Source of the DNA: Clostridia bacterium
GTDB taxonomy: Bacteria > Bacillota > Clostridia > Monoglobales > Monoglobaceae
Reading direction: 5' to 3'
Length of the DNA: 64,000 nucleotides
Assembly: GCA_017409575.1 (NCBI GenBank)
Contig: JAFQSM010000036.1
Span: 1 to 64,000, forward strand
Shown here: piece after piece, positions 35,436 through 45,559 of the stretch
Layout of the letters: every line of letters begins with the position of its first letter
Position numbering within the stretch: position 1 is the first letter of the stretch
Program-made: the position numbers and the translations under genes
The notes under the pieces: model-generated
The model's input: only the letters and a program-made list of their open reading frames with translations
What the model was told of the DNA's origin: nothing
Databases searched by the model: none

Positions 35436-36340
35436 ATACAAAAGTAAATCTTTCGGGCATTGAGCTTTCAAATCCGGTAATTCCGGCAAGCGGAACCTTT
35501 GGTTTTGGATATGAATTTGCAGAAATTTATGATATAAACTGCCTTGGTACATTTTCTTTTAAGGGTACCACCAAAGACGCTCGTTTCGGCAACCCTACAC
35601 CAAGAATTGCCGAATGCCCAAACGGAATGATAAACTCTGTTGGACTTCAAAACCCCGGTGTCGAAGCTGTAAAATCCACTGAACTCCCAAAGCTTAAAGA
35701 GGTATTTCACAAGCCGGTAATGGCAAATGTAAGCGGTTTTTCAATCGAAGACTATACTTACACCTGTCAGGCACTTGACTCGGAAGAACAGATTGGTTGG
35801 TTTGAGGTAAATATTTCTTGCCCCAATGTTCATGGCGGCGGTATGAGCTTTGGTACATCGCCCGAATCTGCTGCAGAAGTTACAAAAGCCGTAAAATCAG
35901 TCACAACCAAACCGGTTTTTATCAAGCTTTCGCCCAATGTTACTGATATTGTATCTATCGCAAAAGCTTGCGAGGACGCCGGTGCTGACGGCATCAGCCT
36001 TATAAACACTCTTCTTGGTATGCGCATTGATTTAAAAACAAAAAAATGCGTAATTGCCAACAAAATGGGTGGTTTTTCGGGACCTGCAATTTTCCCGGTA
36101 GCACTCAGAATGGTGTACCAGGTATACGAAGCAGTTAAAATTCCGATTATCGGTATGGGTGGTGTTTCATCAGCTGAAGATGTAATCGAAATGATGCTTG
36201 CAGGTGCAACTGCTGTTCAGGTAGGGGCAGCAAACCTTGTAGAGCCATTTGCCTGCAAAAATATTATAGACAATTTACCTGCCGTAATGGAAAAATACGG
36301 CATTAAAGATTTAAATGAAATTATTGGAGGTGCACACTAA
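35429..36340 (+). CDS. pyrD: Dihydroorotate dehydrogenase catalytic subunit, type 1B
   Basis: Oxidises dihydroorotate to orotate; FMN TIM-barrel, 303 residues. Substrate motif NGMINSVGLQNPG, active-site VNISCPNVHGGG with the type-1 catalytic cysteine, KLSPNVTDI and GMGGVSSAEDVIEMMLAGA for phosphate binding. Type 1B is also indicated by the adjacent pyrK. The reading frame begins within the end of pyrK. Confidence 0.95.
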   Translation: MVNTKVNLSGIELSNPVIPASGTFGFGYEFAEIYDINCLGTFSFKGTTKDARFGNPTPRIAECPNGMINSVGLQNPGVEAVKSTELPKLKEVFHKPVMANVSGFSIEDYTYTCQALDSEEQIGWFEVNISCPNVHGGGMSFGTSPESAAEVTKAVKSVTTKPVFIKLSPNVTDIVSIAKACEDAGADGISLINTLLGMRIDLKTKKCVIANKMGGFSGPAIFPVALRMVYQVYEAVKIPIIGMGGVSSAEDVIEMMLAGATAVQVGAANLVEPFACKNIIDNLPAVMEKYGIKDLNEIIGGAH

Positions 36341-37039
36341 ATGGGTAAAGATGTAATAGTTGCTTGCGATTTTGCAACAAAAAAACAGGTTATGGACTTT
36401 CTTGATAAATTCAAAGAAGAAAAACCTTTCGTAAAAATAGGAATGGAGCTTTTTTATGCTGAAGGCCCCGAAATTGTTCGTGAAATCAAAAAAAGAGGGC
36501 ACAAGATATTCCTCGACCTCAAACTTCACGATATCCCCAATACAGTAAAAAAATCAATGTCTGTGCTGAAAAATCTTGATGTTGATATGACAAATCTGCA
36601 TGCTTCCGGCACAATTCCTATGATGCAGGCAGCACTTGAAGGGTTGACACGCGAAGACGGCACACGCCCCATTTTGATTGCAGTAACTCAGCTTACTTCA
36701 ACAAGTGAAGAAACAATGAAGTCTGATTTACTTATAAACGAGCCTATTGATAAAGTGGTTATGCACTATGCCGAAAATGCAAAAAAATCAGGTCTTGACG
36801 GTGTTGTTTGCTCACCCCTTGAAGCAGAAAAGGTACACAAAACATGTGGAGATAGTTTTATTACTGTTACCCCCGGTGTACGCTTTGCAGATGGCGACAA
36901 GGGTGATCAGGTAAGAGTTATGACACCTGCTCAGGCAAAAGAAATCGGCTCGGATTATATTGTGGTTGGAAGACCTATTACTGCAGCTGATGACCCTGTT
37001 GCAGCTTACAGAAGATGCGTTAACGAATTTATTGGATAA
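36341..37039 (+). CDS. pyrF: Orotidine 5'-phosphate decarboxylase
   Basis: Final step of UMP synthesis; 232 residues. Catalytic motif [13 protein letters not shown] contains the DxKxxD Lys/Asp tetrad, [16 protein letters not shown] and [15 protein letters not shown] bind phosphate. ATG follows the pyrD stop immediately, with GGAGG upstream within pyrD. Confidence 0.95.
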   Translation: MGKDVIVACDFATKKQVMDFLDKFKEEKPFVKIGMELFYAEGPEIVREIKKRGHKIFLDLKLHDIPNTVKKSMSVLKNLDVDMTNLHASGTIPMMQAALEGLTREDGTRPILIAVTQLTSTSEETMKSDLLINEPIDKVVMHYAENAKKSGLDGVVCSPLEAEKVHKTCGDSFITVTPGVRFADGDKGDQVRVMTPAQAKEIGSDYIVVGRPITAADDPVAAYRRCVNEFIG

Positions 37040-37051
37040 GGAGAATTTAAA

Positions 37052-37690
37052 ATGGAAACAAAAATCTTGATTGCAAAAGACTTACTTAAAATAAAGGCTG
37101 TATTCTTCCGTCCCGAAGAACCTTTCACCTGGGCAAGCGGAATAAAAAGTCCTGTTTACTGTGACAATCGCCTTACTTTGAGCGATGTTGATGTACGAAC
37201 AGATGTCGAAACAGCACTTGCCGAAACTATAAAAGAAAACTACCCCGAGGCTGAAGTTCTTATGGGAACATCAACTGCAGGTATTGCACATGCTGCAATC
37301 ACCGCACATCTTATGGGACTTCCTATGGGTTATGTACGCTCAGGTGCAAAAGACCACGGCAGACAAAATCAAATCGAAGGAAAGCTTCTCCCCGGTCAAA
37401 AGGTTGTTGTTGTTGAGGACCTCATATCGACAGGCGGCAGCGTTATTGAAGTTGTAAACATCCTACGCGAAGCCGGTGCTGAAGTTCTTGGCATTGTTTC
37501 AATATTTACATATGGTATGCAAAAAGGTCTTGATCGTCTTGCTGCTGCTGATGTAAAAAATGTCAGCCTTACAAACTTTGATGTAATTGCTGAAGTTGCA
37601 GCTGAAGAAGGCTATATAAAAGCCGATGACATCAAAAGACTGATTGCTTTCAGAAATAACCCTTCAGACGAAAGTTGGATTGGTGCATAA
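37052..37690 (+). CDS. pyrE: Orotate phosphoribosyltransferase
   Basis: Converts orotate and PRPP to OMP; 212 residues. The PRPP-binding motif reads VVVVEDLISTGGSVIE, with the orotate contact GTSTAGIAHAAI and the flexible-loop YVRSGAKDHGRQNQIEG. SD AAGGAGAA 6 nt before the ATG. A hairpin separates it from pyrB. Confidence 0.95.
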   Translation: METKILIAKDLLKIKAVFFRPEEPFTWASGIKSPVYCDNRLTLSDVDVRTDVETALAETIKENYPEAEVLMGTSTAGIAHAAITAHLMGLPMGYVRSGAKDHGRQNQIEGKLLPGQKVVVVEDLISTGGSVIEVVNILREAGAEVLGIVSIFTYGMQKGLDRLAAADVKNVSLTNFDVIAEVAAEEGYIKADDIKRLIAFRNNPSDESWIGA

Positions 37691-37702
37691 TACTGACAAT
37701 AT

Positions 37703-37729
37703 TTTCCCTGTCATAAAAAGGCAGGGAAA
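37703..37729 (+). terminator. Intercistronic hairpin between pyrE and pyrB
   Basis: TTTCCCTG (37703-37710) pairs with CAGGGAAA (37722-37729). No T-run; probably a processing or partial attenuation site. Confidence 0.5.
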
Positions 37730-37767
37730 TGTTGTAAAATTTTATCAAGAAAGGAAAATGATGTTTT

Positions 37768-38682
37768 ATGCGAAGTGTAATTGATATAAAAGACCTTTCA
37801 ACGCAAGAAATTGAGCAAATTATTACTGTTGCCGAGGATATAATCAAAAATCCCGACAAATACGCTCACAAATGCAGTGGCAAAAAACTCGCTACACTTT
37901 TTTTTGAGCCGTCAACCAGAACAAGACTCAGCTTTGAAGCTGCAATGTATGAGCTTGGCGGAAATGTTTTATCCATGTCCGATGCAGGTTCAAGCTCTGC
38001 ATCAAAAGGAGAAAGTGTTGCAGATACAGCCAAGGTAATATCCTGTTATGCTGATATAATTGCGATGCGTCACCCAAAAGAAGGTGCACCATTGGTTGCG
38101 GCAACAAATGCATCTGTACCGGTAATAAATGCAGGGGACGGCGGACACAACCATCCAACTCAGACACTTGCTGACCTGCTTACTATACATCGCGAAAAAG
38201 GTCATTTTGACAATCTGACTGTTGGTCTTTGCGGCGACCTTAAGTTTGGCAGAACTGTACACTCTCTTATCAATGCCTTAAGTCGCTACAAAGGAATAAA
38301 TTTTGTTCTTATCTCTCCTGAAGAATTGAAAATTCCGAGTTACGTAAAAAACGAAATTAAAAAATGCGGTCTTGAATATGTCCAGACAAAAGATTTGCTT
38401 GAGTATATGCCTAAGCTTGATATCCTTTATATGACAAGAGTACAGAAAGAAAGATTTTTTAATGAAGAAGATTATCTTCGCTTAAAAGACAGTTATATTC
38501 TCACTCCGGAAAAATTAGCAACTGCCAAATCAGACCTCTGCATTATGCATCCTCTTCCTCGTGTCAATGAAATCAGCGTAGCAGTCGACAAGGATCCAAG
38601 AGCATGCTATTTCAAGCAGGTACTTAACGGCAAATTTATGCGAATGGCTCTTATGCTTAAACTTTTGGGATTGGAGGATTAA
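37768..38682 (+). CDS. pyrB: Aspartate carbamoyltransferase catalytic subunit
   Basis: Condenses carbamoyl phosphate and aspartate; 304 residues. The carbamoyl-phosphate motif [15 protein letters not shown] and the mobile-loop [15 protein letters not shown] are complete, with [16 protein letters not shown] for aspartate. Located with pyrI, so a catalytic-regulatory holoenzyme of the E. coli type is expected. Confidence 0.95.
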   Translation: MRSVIDIKDLSTQEIEQIITVAEDIIKNPDKYAHKCSGKKLATLFFEPSTRTRLSFEAAMYELGGNVLSMSDAGSSSASKGESVADTAKVISCYADIIAMRHPKEGAPLVAATNASVPVINAGDGGHNHPTQTLADLLTIHREKGHFDNLTVGLCGDLKFGRTVHSLINALSRYKGINFVLISPEELKIPSYVKNEIKKCGLEYVQTKDLLEYMPKLDILYMTRVQKERFFNEEDYLRLKDSYILTPEKLATAKSDLCIMHPLPRVNEISVAVDKDPRACYFKQVLNGKFMRMALMLKLLGLED

Positions 38683-38684
38683 TT

Positions 38685-39107
38685 ATGAACATAGATTCAA
38701 TCAAAAATGGAATTGTTATTGACCACATTGAAGCCGGCAAAGGAATGGAAATTTACAGCCTGTTGCATCTTGATTTGCTGGACTGTCCTGTTGCTATAAT
38801 CAAAAATGTAACAAGCCGCAAAATGGGCAAAAAAGATATCATAAAGATTGATGCAGAAATAAATCTTGATATGGATATACTTGGCTATGTAGCGCCGGAA
38901 GCGACCGTTGATATAATAAAAAACGGCGAGCTTTGCGAAAAGAAAAAGATGACCCTTCCTGAAAAACTTACTGATGTAATCTTTTGCAAAAATCCGCGTT
39001 GCATAACAACTACCGAACAAGAACTCCCCCACATATTCAACCTCACCAATAAAGCTGAAAAAGTTTATCGCTGTGCATACTGCGAATCAAGAGCGACTGA
39101 AAATTAA
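38685..39107 (+). CDS. pyrI: Aspartate carbamoyltransferase regulatory subunit
   Basis: 140 residues. N-terminal allosteric nucleotide domain (GIVIDHIEAGKGMEIYSLL) and C-terminal zinc domain with CKNPRCITTTEQ and YRCAYCESR, giving the four cysteines. Starts 2 nt after pyrB. Presence of PyrI means nucleotide feedback acts on ATCase; transcriptional control by PyrR is not visible at the promoter. Confidence 0.95.
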   Translation: MNIDSIKNGIVIDHIEAGKGMEIYSLLHLDLLDCPVAIIKNVTSRKMGKKDIIKIDAEINLDMDILGYVAPEATVDIIKNGELCEKKKMTLPEKLTDVIFCKNPRCITTTEQELPHIFNLTNKAEKVYRCAYCESRATEN

Positions 39108-39118
39108 TTAAAAACCAA

Positions 39119-39156
39119 AACAAGCTGTGCAATGACTATTGCTCAGCTTGTTTTTT
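39119..39156 (+). terminator. Terminator of the pyr operon
   Basis: ACAAGCTG-TGCAAT and ATTGC-CAGCTTGT form the stem; TTTTTT follows. Confidence 0.85.
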
Positions 39157-39194
39157 ATTGTTTTTCAGGCAACCTTAATTTTAACAGAATCATC

Positions 39195-39230
39195 AAAAAA
39201 AGAGCCGCATTATGCGGCTCTTTTTTCTAA
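39195..39230. terminator. Bidirectional terminator between pyr operon and SLH gene
   Basis: Palindrome AAAAAAGAGCCGCAT-ATGCGGCTCTTTTTT. On the minus strand it terminates the SLH protein gene. Confidence 0.88.
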
Positions 39231-41141
39231 TTACTCTTCAACAGTTTCTGTTTCTTCAACTACTTCTTCAGTTTCTTCAGTAGCTTCTGTTTCTTCAATT
39301 ACTTCAGATTCCTCTGTTACTTCTGATTCTTCAGTTGTTTCTGTTTCCTCAGCAGCTTCGGGTTCTTCGGTAATTTCAGGCTCTTCTGTTTCTTCCGTTA
39401 CATCAGCATCTTCTGTTGGGTCAATTTCTTCTGTCTCTTCGGGAGCTTCAACCTTCAATGATGCCTCGAGTTCTGCCCAATCTCTGTTTTCAATAATTTC
39501 TGTCCATTTCTTGTATACACTGTTTGGACGCTCATACTCAGTGCTGTTTGTTGCTTCCTGAACCGCAATGTAGAACCATGCTGACTGGTCCATATTGTCA
39601 GACCAGATTGCCATACTCTCGTGAATCAAATCTTCAGCCTTTCTTGGAATACGATTGAGAACTCTGTTAATGAGTGTCATAGCCTCGGCACGAGTGATAA
39701 ACTGATCGGGACGGAATGTATTGTCACTGTATCCTTCTATCCAGCCATAAGCTGAAGCTCTCTTTATGTATTCTTCTGCCCAGTGGCCTTCGATATCATT
39801 TAATGTACCTTCATACTCTATCTCGGTATCATCAAATCTTGCACAGATTGCAGTAAATTCTGCACGAGTAATGTTTGCATCCGGAACAAACGCGTTTTCA
39901 AAACGTCCGTTTATTATGCCAAGCTTTGCCATGGTTGAAATAGCAACATTATGCCAATCATCATCATTTACATCATCAAATGTATTTTCTGCTGTGAGAT
40001 TTGCATTTCTTACTTCGTCTTTCAGAAGTCTGAAGAATATTGTTGTTACTTCTGCACGGGTGATGTTGTCATTGGGACGAACTGTTCCATCAGGATATCC
40101 TATAACATAAGCGAAGTGGTCAACACCGTTAAGTGTTTCCGGAACTGGATGTCTTTCTTTTACCCATTTAGCATAAACAAAGGTGTCTTCTGCTATTGTA
40201 ACAGATGTAATTTCTTCGGTAAGAGCAGCATCCGCATACCATCCGTCAAAAATATAACCCTCTTTTACAGGAATCTTATCTTCAAGAGATACCACCTGAC
40301 CTTTTTTATAGGATTCAGCTTCAAAAGCAGAACCTCCGTTTGCATCTAATACAAGAGTATATTTGGGGTTGGTTACAGCGGCACCACCGCCTCCGCCGCC
40401 ACCTGCACCGCCACCGGGGCCGGTATATTCTGTGATTTTTACTTCATTAACAATTGAAGGAGGTTCTGTAAATCTAACCTCTGCAAAAATTTCATTGTCT
40501 TCAATGTTTCTGATAGCTGTATAGGGATTAGCAACCTCTGCTGTCAAAATCGCAGTTCTTGATGTATACTTAACACCTTTTTGTTCTATCATAATAGTGT
40601 CAGGACATTCAGCCAGAAAAGTCTCAATTGTATTGCCTTCCTTCAAAGTCAATATAACGCTGACTACCGAATTTTCAACCACTCTGGAACTGAGCTTGAA
40701 AAGATTATTTTCTTCAGCAACAACTTCGGGTGTTCCATCTTTTATAAATGTAACAGTTGCGGGAGCAAAAGTTTCCGGTGCAACAAATTTTTCACCCAAA
40801 TTAACTCTGAGTTCAAAACTACCTTCTACTTTTTTGAGTTTAAACTCGCTCTCGTATACATCAGGAGCAAGTGTCTTAGCAGTAACCAACTTGTTGGTAA
40901 TATCTGTCATATCAACAGACGCTCTTACATCAATAGGAGCGTTTGCATACGAAGTTATCTGCTTGCCCCATTCGCCCGAACCGCTTTTTGCTTCAAGATT
41001 AACATTAAAGCAAACAGCATTATTTTCTCTTGTAAACTGATCCTTAAGCCAATCGCTGGACAATCCTTCTGCACTTACTGCGCAAAAGCTACTTGTTACA
41101 AGAGTCAAAACAAGCAGAAGTGATACTAAAATTCTTTTCAT
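39231..41141 (-). CDS. Surface protein with three SLH domains and acidic Thr/Glu tail
   Basis: 636 residues. A Sec signal (KRILVSLLLVLTLVTSSFCAVSAEG) starts the protein. A large uncharacterised N-terminal ectodomain follows, then a polyglycine hinge (GPGGGAGGGGGGGAA), an InlB-type Flg_new repeat (LVLDANGGSAFEAE to YAKW), three SLH modules (IGYPDGTVRPNDNITRAE; INGRFENAFVPDANITRAE; IEGYSDNTFRPDQFITRAE) and a final 70-residue tail made almost only of E, T, V and P. SLH modules bind secondary cell-wall polymers. ATG at 41141 sits 8 nt from GGAGG; an ATG at 41147 is too close. Confidence 0.88.
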   Translation of the reverse strand: MKRILVSLLLVLTLVTSSFCAVSAEGLSSDWLKDQFTRENNAVCFNVNLEAKSGSGEWGKQITSYANAPIDVRASVDMTDITNKLVTAKTLAPDVYESEFKLKKVEGSFELRVNLGEKFVAPETFAPATVTFIKDGTPEVVAEENNLFKLSSRVVENSVVSVILTLKEGNTIETFLAECPDTIMIEQKGVKYTSRTAILTAEVANPYTAIRNIEDNEIFAEVRFTEPPSIVNEVKITEYTGPGGGAGGGGGGGAAVTNPKYTLVLDANGGSAFEAESYKKGQVVSLEDKIPVKEGYIFDGWYADAALTEEITSVTIAEDTFVYAKWVKERHPVPETLNGVDHFAYVIGYPDGTVRPNDNITRAEVTTIFFRLLKDEVRNANLTAENTFDDVNDDDWHNVAISTMAKLGIINGRFENAFVPDANITRAEFTAICARFDDTEIEYEGTLNDIEGHWAEEYIKRASAYGWIEGYSDNTFRPDQFITRAEAMTLINRVLNRIPRKAEDLIHESMAIWSDNMDQSAWFYIAVQEATNSTEYERPNSVYKKWTEIIENRDWAELEASLKVEAPEETEEIDPTEDADVTEETEEPEITEEPEAAEETETTEESEVTEESEVIEETEATEETEEVVEETETVEE

Positions 41142-41285
41142 GTCCATATCCTCCTTGAAAAATTCTTTGATATGTAATACACTACACCCAGTGTATCTAA
41201 TTTTATGATATCTATAATAACACAATCTAATTTGAGTGTCAAGTTTAATCACTAATTTTTAACAAATATTTGCAAAATTTTTTTG

Positions 41286-43604
41286 TTAATTTATAGTTAT
41301 TACCCGCACAAGACCGCCACTTGTTATCGCTTTGTCTGCGTACAAATTAGCAGCTTTGCCAACAAGATATTCGGCATCTGATACCGAAACACTTGTATAT
41401 CCGCCTGATTTTTTCTTTAAAATCTGAACATCACTCGCAAGACTGTAAATATCATTTCCAACCTTTATTCTTTTAAAATCAATTGCCGAAATAGTTGTTC
41501 CGGTTTTAACACTTACCAATTCCTTAAGCGAGACCAGGCTGTTTCCGCTAATTGTTGCTGCAACTGCAGTTCCTGCTTTAATGTTTGATGCAAAGTTTGC
41601 GGAATATGTTAACTCGCGTCCGCCTGAAAATATCGTATATGTTCCGTTTGCACTTGATGAGGTGATGTTGGATTTGTTTGTCGTTAAAACTCCGTAAGTA
41701 TACTGACTTCCACTTATATTTTCAACAATCAAAAGAGAAATATCTCCAAAACTGCCCGAGGTGACTGAATAAAGAACATTGCGTGCCCTGAGTTCAGCAT
41801 CTGAGATCTCATTTAAATCTATAACCCTTGCCGTCGCTGTACCTGTTCGTGTTTCAGGAGCATAAGTTCTTTCAAGAATAACGCAGTCATCAGTCAGCCA
41901 TCTTTCACCGATTTTTCGATTATTCTTATCGATTTTTCCGCTGACAACACTATTACTTTCTCTGATGCTTACAAAGGTTGCATAACCATCCGCATCAAAC
42001 GAGATTTTCCCTATATCACCTATTCTCATGCTGTAATCACCGGTCGTTTTGTATTTTATTGTATTCCCTTCGCCGTTAAGAACATTGATATATCTGTACT
42101 GCTGTCCTTTTTCAAACATATCTTCAGACATTTCGGTTGTGTACGACAAAAGAATTCCATAATTAGCTCCGCTTGAATGGTTTATGTCAACAACATCTAC
42201 AATTTTTCCGTTTCTGCCAAGCAAAGCCGTTATGCTAGAATTGATTTTATAACTGTTTGTTCCATTCCCCAGCTTGTAGGCAGCAGACTGGGTCTCAAGC
42301 TCCAGAATATTGCCCGAAATGTCTACACTTTGAACATTTGCTTTACTGGGAATTGCCTCATTGTAAATCCCCGAAATCTTGTCACAATAAAGATAAATCG
42401 TGTTACTGTCCTTAAGATAATAAACAACATCATATTTTTGTGCATCTGAAAGCCTTGCCGTTTCACCATCACGAATTACCTTTGCAGTGTCTGCAACTTC
42501 TTTTGAAACACCAATTGACTCAAGCGCAGAATATATATCTGTCCGTATAGCAACTGCCTCACTGTAGCTTGCATCGTTGAATACAAGATATCCAACTCTT
42601 CCGCTTTCGTCATATAAAATCGAAACAGCTGCTCCGTCCTCTACACTTTCTTTAAAGCTGCCATAATTTGTGAGAACACCCTCATTGTAAACGATAGTAT
42701 TGTCGGTCACTCCCAGGCTTCGGGTACTTGAGCCGTTTTCAAAATAAACCATACCATCAACGACTCCGTCTACTGTTGTTGTTAACTTTTTTGGCGTATA
42801 GGTTAAATTGAAATTTATTACCTTTCCGTTATTATCAAGCACGAGCTCAGCTTTTGTAAGCGGTTCAAAATCAAGATTGGTATTTGCAAGGGTATATGTC
42901 CCTCCGCTTGTTTTGACTTCGTCAGCCTGCAAGCTTGAATCTTCGTCCTTTGTTGCAACAATCAGGACTTCATCAGTTATTTTTATATCCATTTTCGAAA
43001 TCAGCTTCTGGTCCGATCCATTTATTTTTGACTGCAAAGCCCGGTTGATTACAATTGCCAAATCCCCTCTTGTGATATAGCTGTTGTCCGAGAGGTTTAT
43101 GCCGTCAGTAATTCCAAGCCCTTTTGCTTTTGTCATATAGGCACACGGCCAGTTGTCCCCCAAATCTGCGCTTTGATAATTCATTGCCCTCAAAAGTACA
43201 GTTACCGCTTCGGCAAATGTAATTTTCTTTTCAGGCATAAAAAGGCCGTTTGGATATCCTACAATAAGCTTATTTTCTGCTGAAGTATTGATATATCCGT
43301 TTCCCCAGTGGTCTACAAAAACATCATCAAATCTTCGTTTTGCGGCATTGCTGTAAACCTCATCTTCAAGTCCCGATGCCAAAGTCACCATTTTTGCAAA
43401 TTCTGCACGTGTAACATACGAATCCGGATTAAAATATCCTGCATATCCCGACACAATTCCATAGGTAGTGAGAGCCTCTACTGAATCAGCATAAGCTGCT
43501 GTCTCATCCACATCCTTATAACTTGATGCATTTACCGAAAAACTTGAAACAAGGAGTATAAGAATAATAGCTGTAAATCTTTTTAAAGTATTCATAATAT
43601 ACAT
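41286..43604 (-). CDS. S-layer-homology domain protein
   Basis: 772 residues with an N-terminal Sec signal (LKRFTAIILILLVSSFSVNA), then three SLH modules (SGYAGYFNPDSYVTRAEFAK; VGYPNGLFMPEKKITFAEAV; TDGINLSDNSYITRGDLA) and a long Ser/Thr/Val-rich region with many repeated beta-strand-like segments. Likely a cell-wall-anchored surface protein. It is N-terminal-SLH, unlike the neighbour at 39231 with C-terminal SLH. GAAAGG precedes the ATG at 43604 by about 5 nt; the internal ATG at 43595 is the other choice. It may be co-transcribed with the upstream ABC permease gene, 20 nt away. Confidence 0.85.
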   Translation of the reverse strand: MYIMNTLKRFTAIILILLVSSFSVNASSYKDVDETAAYADSVEALTTYGIVSGYAGYFNPDSYVTRAEFAKMVTLASGLEDEVYSNAAKRRFDDVFVDHWGNGYINTSAENKLIVGYPNGLFMPEKKITFAEAVTVLLRAMNYQSADLGDNWPCAYMTKAKGLGITDGINLSDNSYITRGDLAIVINRALQSKINGSDQKLISKMDIKITDEVLIVATKDEDSSLQADEVKTSGGTYTLANTNLDFEPLTKAELVLDNNGKVINFNLTYTPKKLTTTVDGVVDGMVYFENGSSTRSLGVTDNTIVYNEGVLTNYGSFKESVEDGAAVSILYDESGRVGYLVFNDASYSEAVAIRTDIYSALESIGVSKEVADTAKVIRDGETARLSDAQKYDVVYYLKDSNTIYLYCDKISGIYNEAIPSKANVQSVDISGNILELETQSAAYKLGNGTNSYKINSSITALLGRNGKIVDVVDINHSSGANYGILLSYTTEMSEDMFEKGQQYRYINVLNGEGNTIKYKTTGDYSMRIGDIGKISFDADGYATFVSIRESNSVVSGKIDKNNRKIGERWLTDDCVILERTYAPETRTGTATARVIDLNEISDAELRARNVLYSVTSGSFGDISLLIVENISGSQYTYGVLTTNKSNITSSSANGTYTIFSGGRELTYSANFASNIKAGTAVAATISGNSLVSLKELVSVKTGTTISAIDFKRIKVGNDIYSLASDVQILKKKSGGYTSVSVSDAEYLVGKAANLYADKAITSGGLVRVITIN

Positions 43605-43624
43605 CTGTACCTTTCTAAAATATT

Positions 43625-44800
43625 TTAATCTGCGCGAAGTGCCTCAATTGGATTAAGTTTTGCCGCCTTATTTGCCGGTGCCCAGCCAAAAAATATCCCA
43701 ATGACTGCCGAAAACAAGAATGCACCAAACATAACAAATATACTAGGGAAGGCGTTTATTCCCATCGCATTTCCAAGTATTGCTGTCCCTATAATAGACA
43801 GGAAAATACCAGCCAGTCCACCCATACAACTGACGACTGCTGCTTCTATCAAAAATTGTGCCATTATGCTGGAGCGCTTTGCACCTATGGCTTTTCTTAT
43901 CCCTATTTCCCTTGTTCTTTCGGTTACCGAAACAAGCATTATATTCATGATGCCGATACCACCAACAACAAGTGAAATTCCTGCAATTCCCGCAGTAAGC
44001 AGACTCATCATACCTGTAATATCATCAAGTACATCCATCATACTTGCAACGCTTACTACATTGTATTCATCTTCGTCCTGAAATTTAGAGTAAAGAAATT
44101 TTTCAAGCCGCTCACTGGCCGCGTCTACCAGTTCTGCAGTTGCTGCCCATACTGTATATGACCTGATTTTGTTAGTTTTAAAAACCATTCTCCCAGATGA
44201 ATATGGAATAATAATTACATTATCCTCAGAGCTTTCCTGAGAATTGGAAATCGCCTCAAGTACGCCTACTACCGTAAAAAGCTCATTGTTTATTTTTATC
44301 TGCTTGTCAATCGGGTCTTCAAATCCAAACAACTCCTGAGCATTATAACTGCCTATTACCGCCACCTTGCGTCGCCTTTCTACATCAATATCTGTTATAA
44401 ACCTTCCATTTGATACATCGCGGTTTTTTACTGTAAGATAATCAGGTGTTGTTCCAGTGACCGAGCCACTGAGATTTGTTGAGTGATATTTTACTGTGCC
44501 ATAACCACTCATGCTCGGTACAACATACGAAACATATTCAGAATTTTCCTCCATAAAAGTTTTCATTTCGTCATAGGATACCGATTTGGTACTGTTCCTG
44601 CCGGTAAATGAAACTGTAATGCTATTTGCGCCCAAAGATTCGATAGACTCGGTAATACTTCCTGTTGAGCCCTGCACAACGCTTACCAGAACAATTACGG
44701 CACAAACACCGATTATAATCCCCAGCATTGTTAGAAAGGTGCGCATTTTGCTTGCAGTTATACTTTTCATTGCCATTTTAAAGGCTTGCTTAAAATTCAT
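43625..44800 (-). CDS. MacB-type ABC transporter permease
   Basis: 391 residues, four predicted membrane segments: one near the N-terminus (MRTFLTMLGIIIGVCAVIVL), a large extracytoplasmic MacB_PCD domain, then three at the C-terminus beginning GISLVVGGIGIMNIMLVSV, with the conserved ERTREIGIRKAIGAKRSSI cytoplasmic loop of the FtsX family. Works with the ATPase and the HlyD-like adaptor upstream as an exporter or mechanotransmission complex. Substrate unknown. Confidence 0.92.
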   Translation of the reverse strand: MNFKQAFKMAMKSITASKMRTFLTMLGIIIGVCAVIVLVSVVQGSTGSITESIESLGANSITVSFTGRNSTKSVSYDEMKTFMEENSEYVSYVVPSMSGYGTVKYHSTNLSGSVTGTTPDYLTVKNRDVSNGRFITDIDVERRRKVAVIGSYNAQELFGFEDPIDKQIKINNELFTVVGVLEAISNSQESSEDNVIIIPYSSGRMVFKTNKIRSYTVWAATAELVDAASERLEKFLYSKFQDEDEYNVVSVASMMDVLDDITGMMSLLTAGIAGISLVVGGIGIMNIMLVSVTERTREIGIRKAIGAKRSSIMAQFLIEAAVVSCMGGLAGIFLSIIGTAILGNAMGINAFPSIFVMFGAFLFSAVIGIFFGWAPANKAAKLNPIEALRAD

Positions 44801-44811
44801 CGTTTGCCTCC

Positions 44812-45546
44812 CTATACATTAACCTGTGACTTGTCGCCATCGGTTGCTGAGTCAAATACAATCTCTCCATCCATAATTCTAACAATCCGTTCTGCTTCGT
44901 GTGCGATTTTATTGTCATGGGTAATGAGTATAACCGTTTTTCCCTCCTGATGCAGTTCCTTTAGCATATTAAGCACCTCTGTACCGGTTTTCGAATCCAG
45001 CGCACCTGTCGGCTCATCTGCGAGTATAATTGGAGGTCGTGCCGCAAGTGCCCTTGCTATTGACGCTCTTTGCTGCTGTCCGCCCGAAAGCTCCGTAGGC
45101 TTGTGAAATCTTCTGTCATAAAGGTCCACCCTCTCAAGTGCATCTTTTGCCAACTCTTTGCGTTTTTCTGGCGAAATCCCTGCGTATATAAGAGGAAGCT
45201 CCACATTTTCTTCTACTGTAAGCTTCTGAAGCAAGTTATATTGCTGAAAAATAAAGCCTATTTCCTTATTTCTGATTACTGCCTGCTCATCTTCACCAAG
45301 AGTTGATGCCTCATGTCCGTCGATATAATATTCACCCGAAGATGGTGTGTCAAGGCAGCCTATCATGTTCATAAGAGTCGATTTTCCCGAGCCGGAAGGT
45401 CCTATAATAGCCACAAATTCCTTAGGTTTTATTTTGAGGTTTATACCATTTAAGGCACGCACCTCGTTTTCGCCCATTTTATAAATCTTATACATATCCC
45501 TGATTTCAACTATATATTCAGAGGTCTTGTTTTCGTTGCTTTTCAT
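44812..45546 (-). CDS. MacB/LolD-type ABC transporter ATP-binding protein
   Basis: 244 residues. Walker A GPSGSGKST, signature LSGGQQQRASIARALA, Walker B IILADEPTGALDSKTG and the H-loop ILITHD. ATG at 45546 has GGAGG at about 9 nt; the longer frame extends into the upstream gene's end and is rejected. Middle gene of adaptor-ATPase-permease. Confidence 0.93.
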   Translation of the reverse strand: MKSNENKTSEYIVEIRDMYKIYKMGENEVRALNGINLKIKPKEFVAIIGPSGSGKSTLMNMIGCLDTPSSGEYYIDGHEASTLGEDEQAVIRNKEIGFIFQQYNLLQKLTVEENVELPLIYAGISPEKRKELAKDALERVDLYDRRFHKPTELSGGQQQRASIARALAARPPIILADEPTGALDSKTGTEVLNMLKELHQEGKTVILITHDNKIAHEAERIVRIMDGEIVFDSATDGDKSQVNV

Positions 45547-45559
45547 AACCCAGGTCCTC

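Noticed and set aside
39139-39561. 140-residue Ser/Val-rich plus-strand frame
   Set aside because: It mirrors the Glu/Thr repeat of the SLH protein on the opposite strand.
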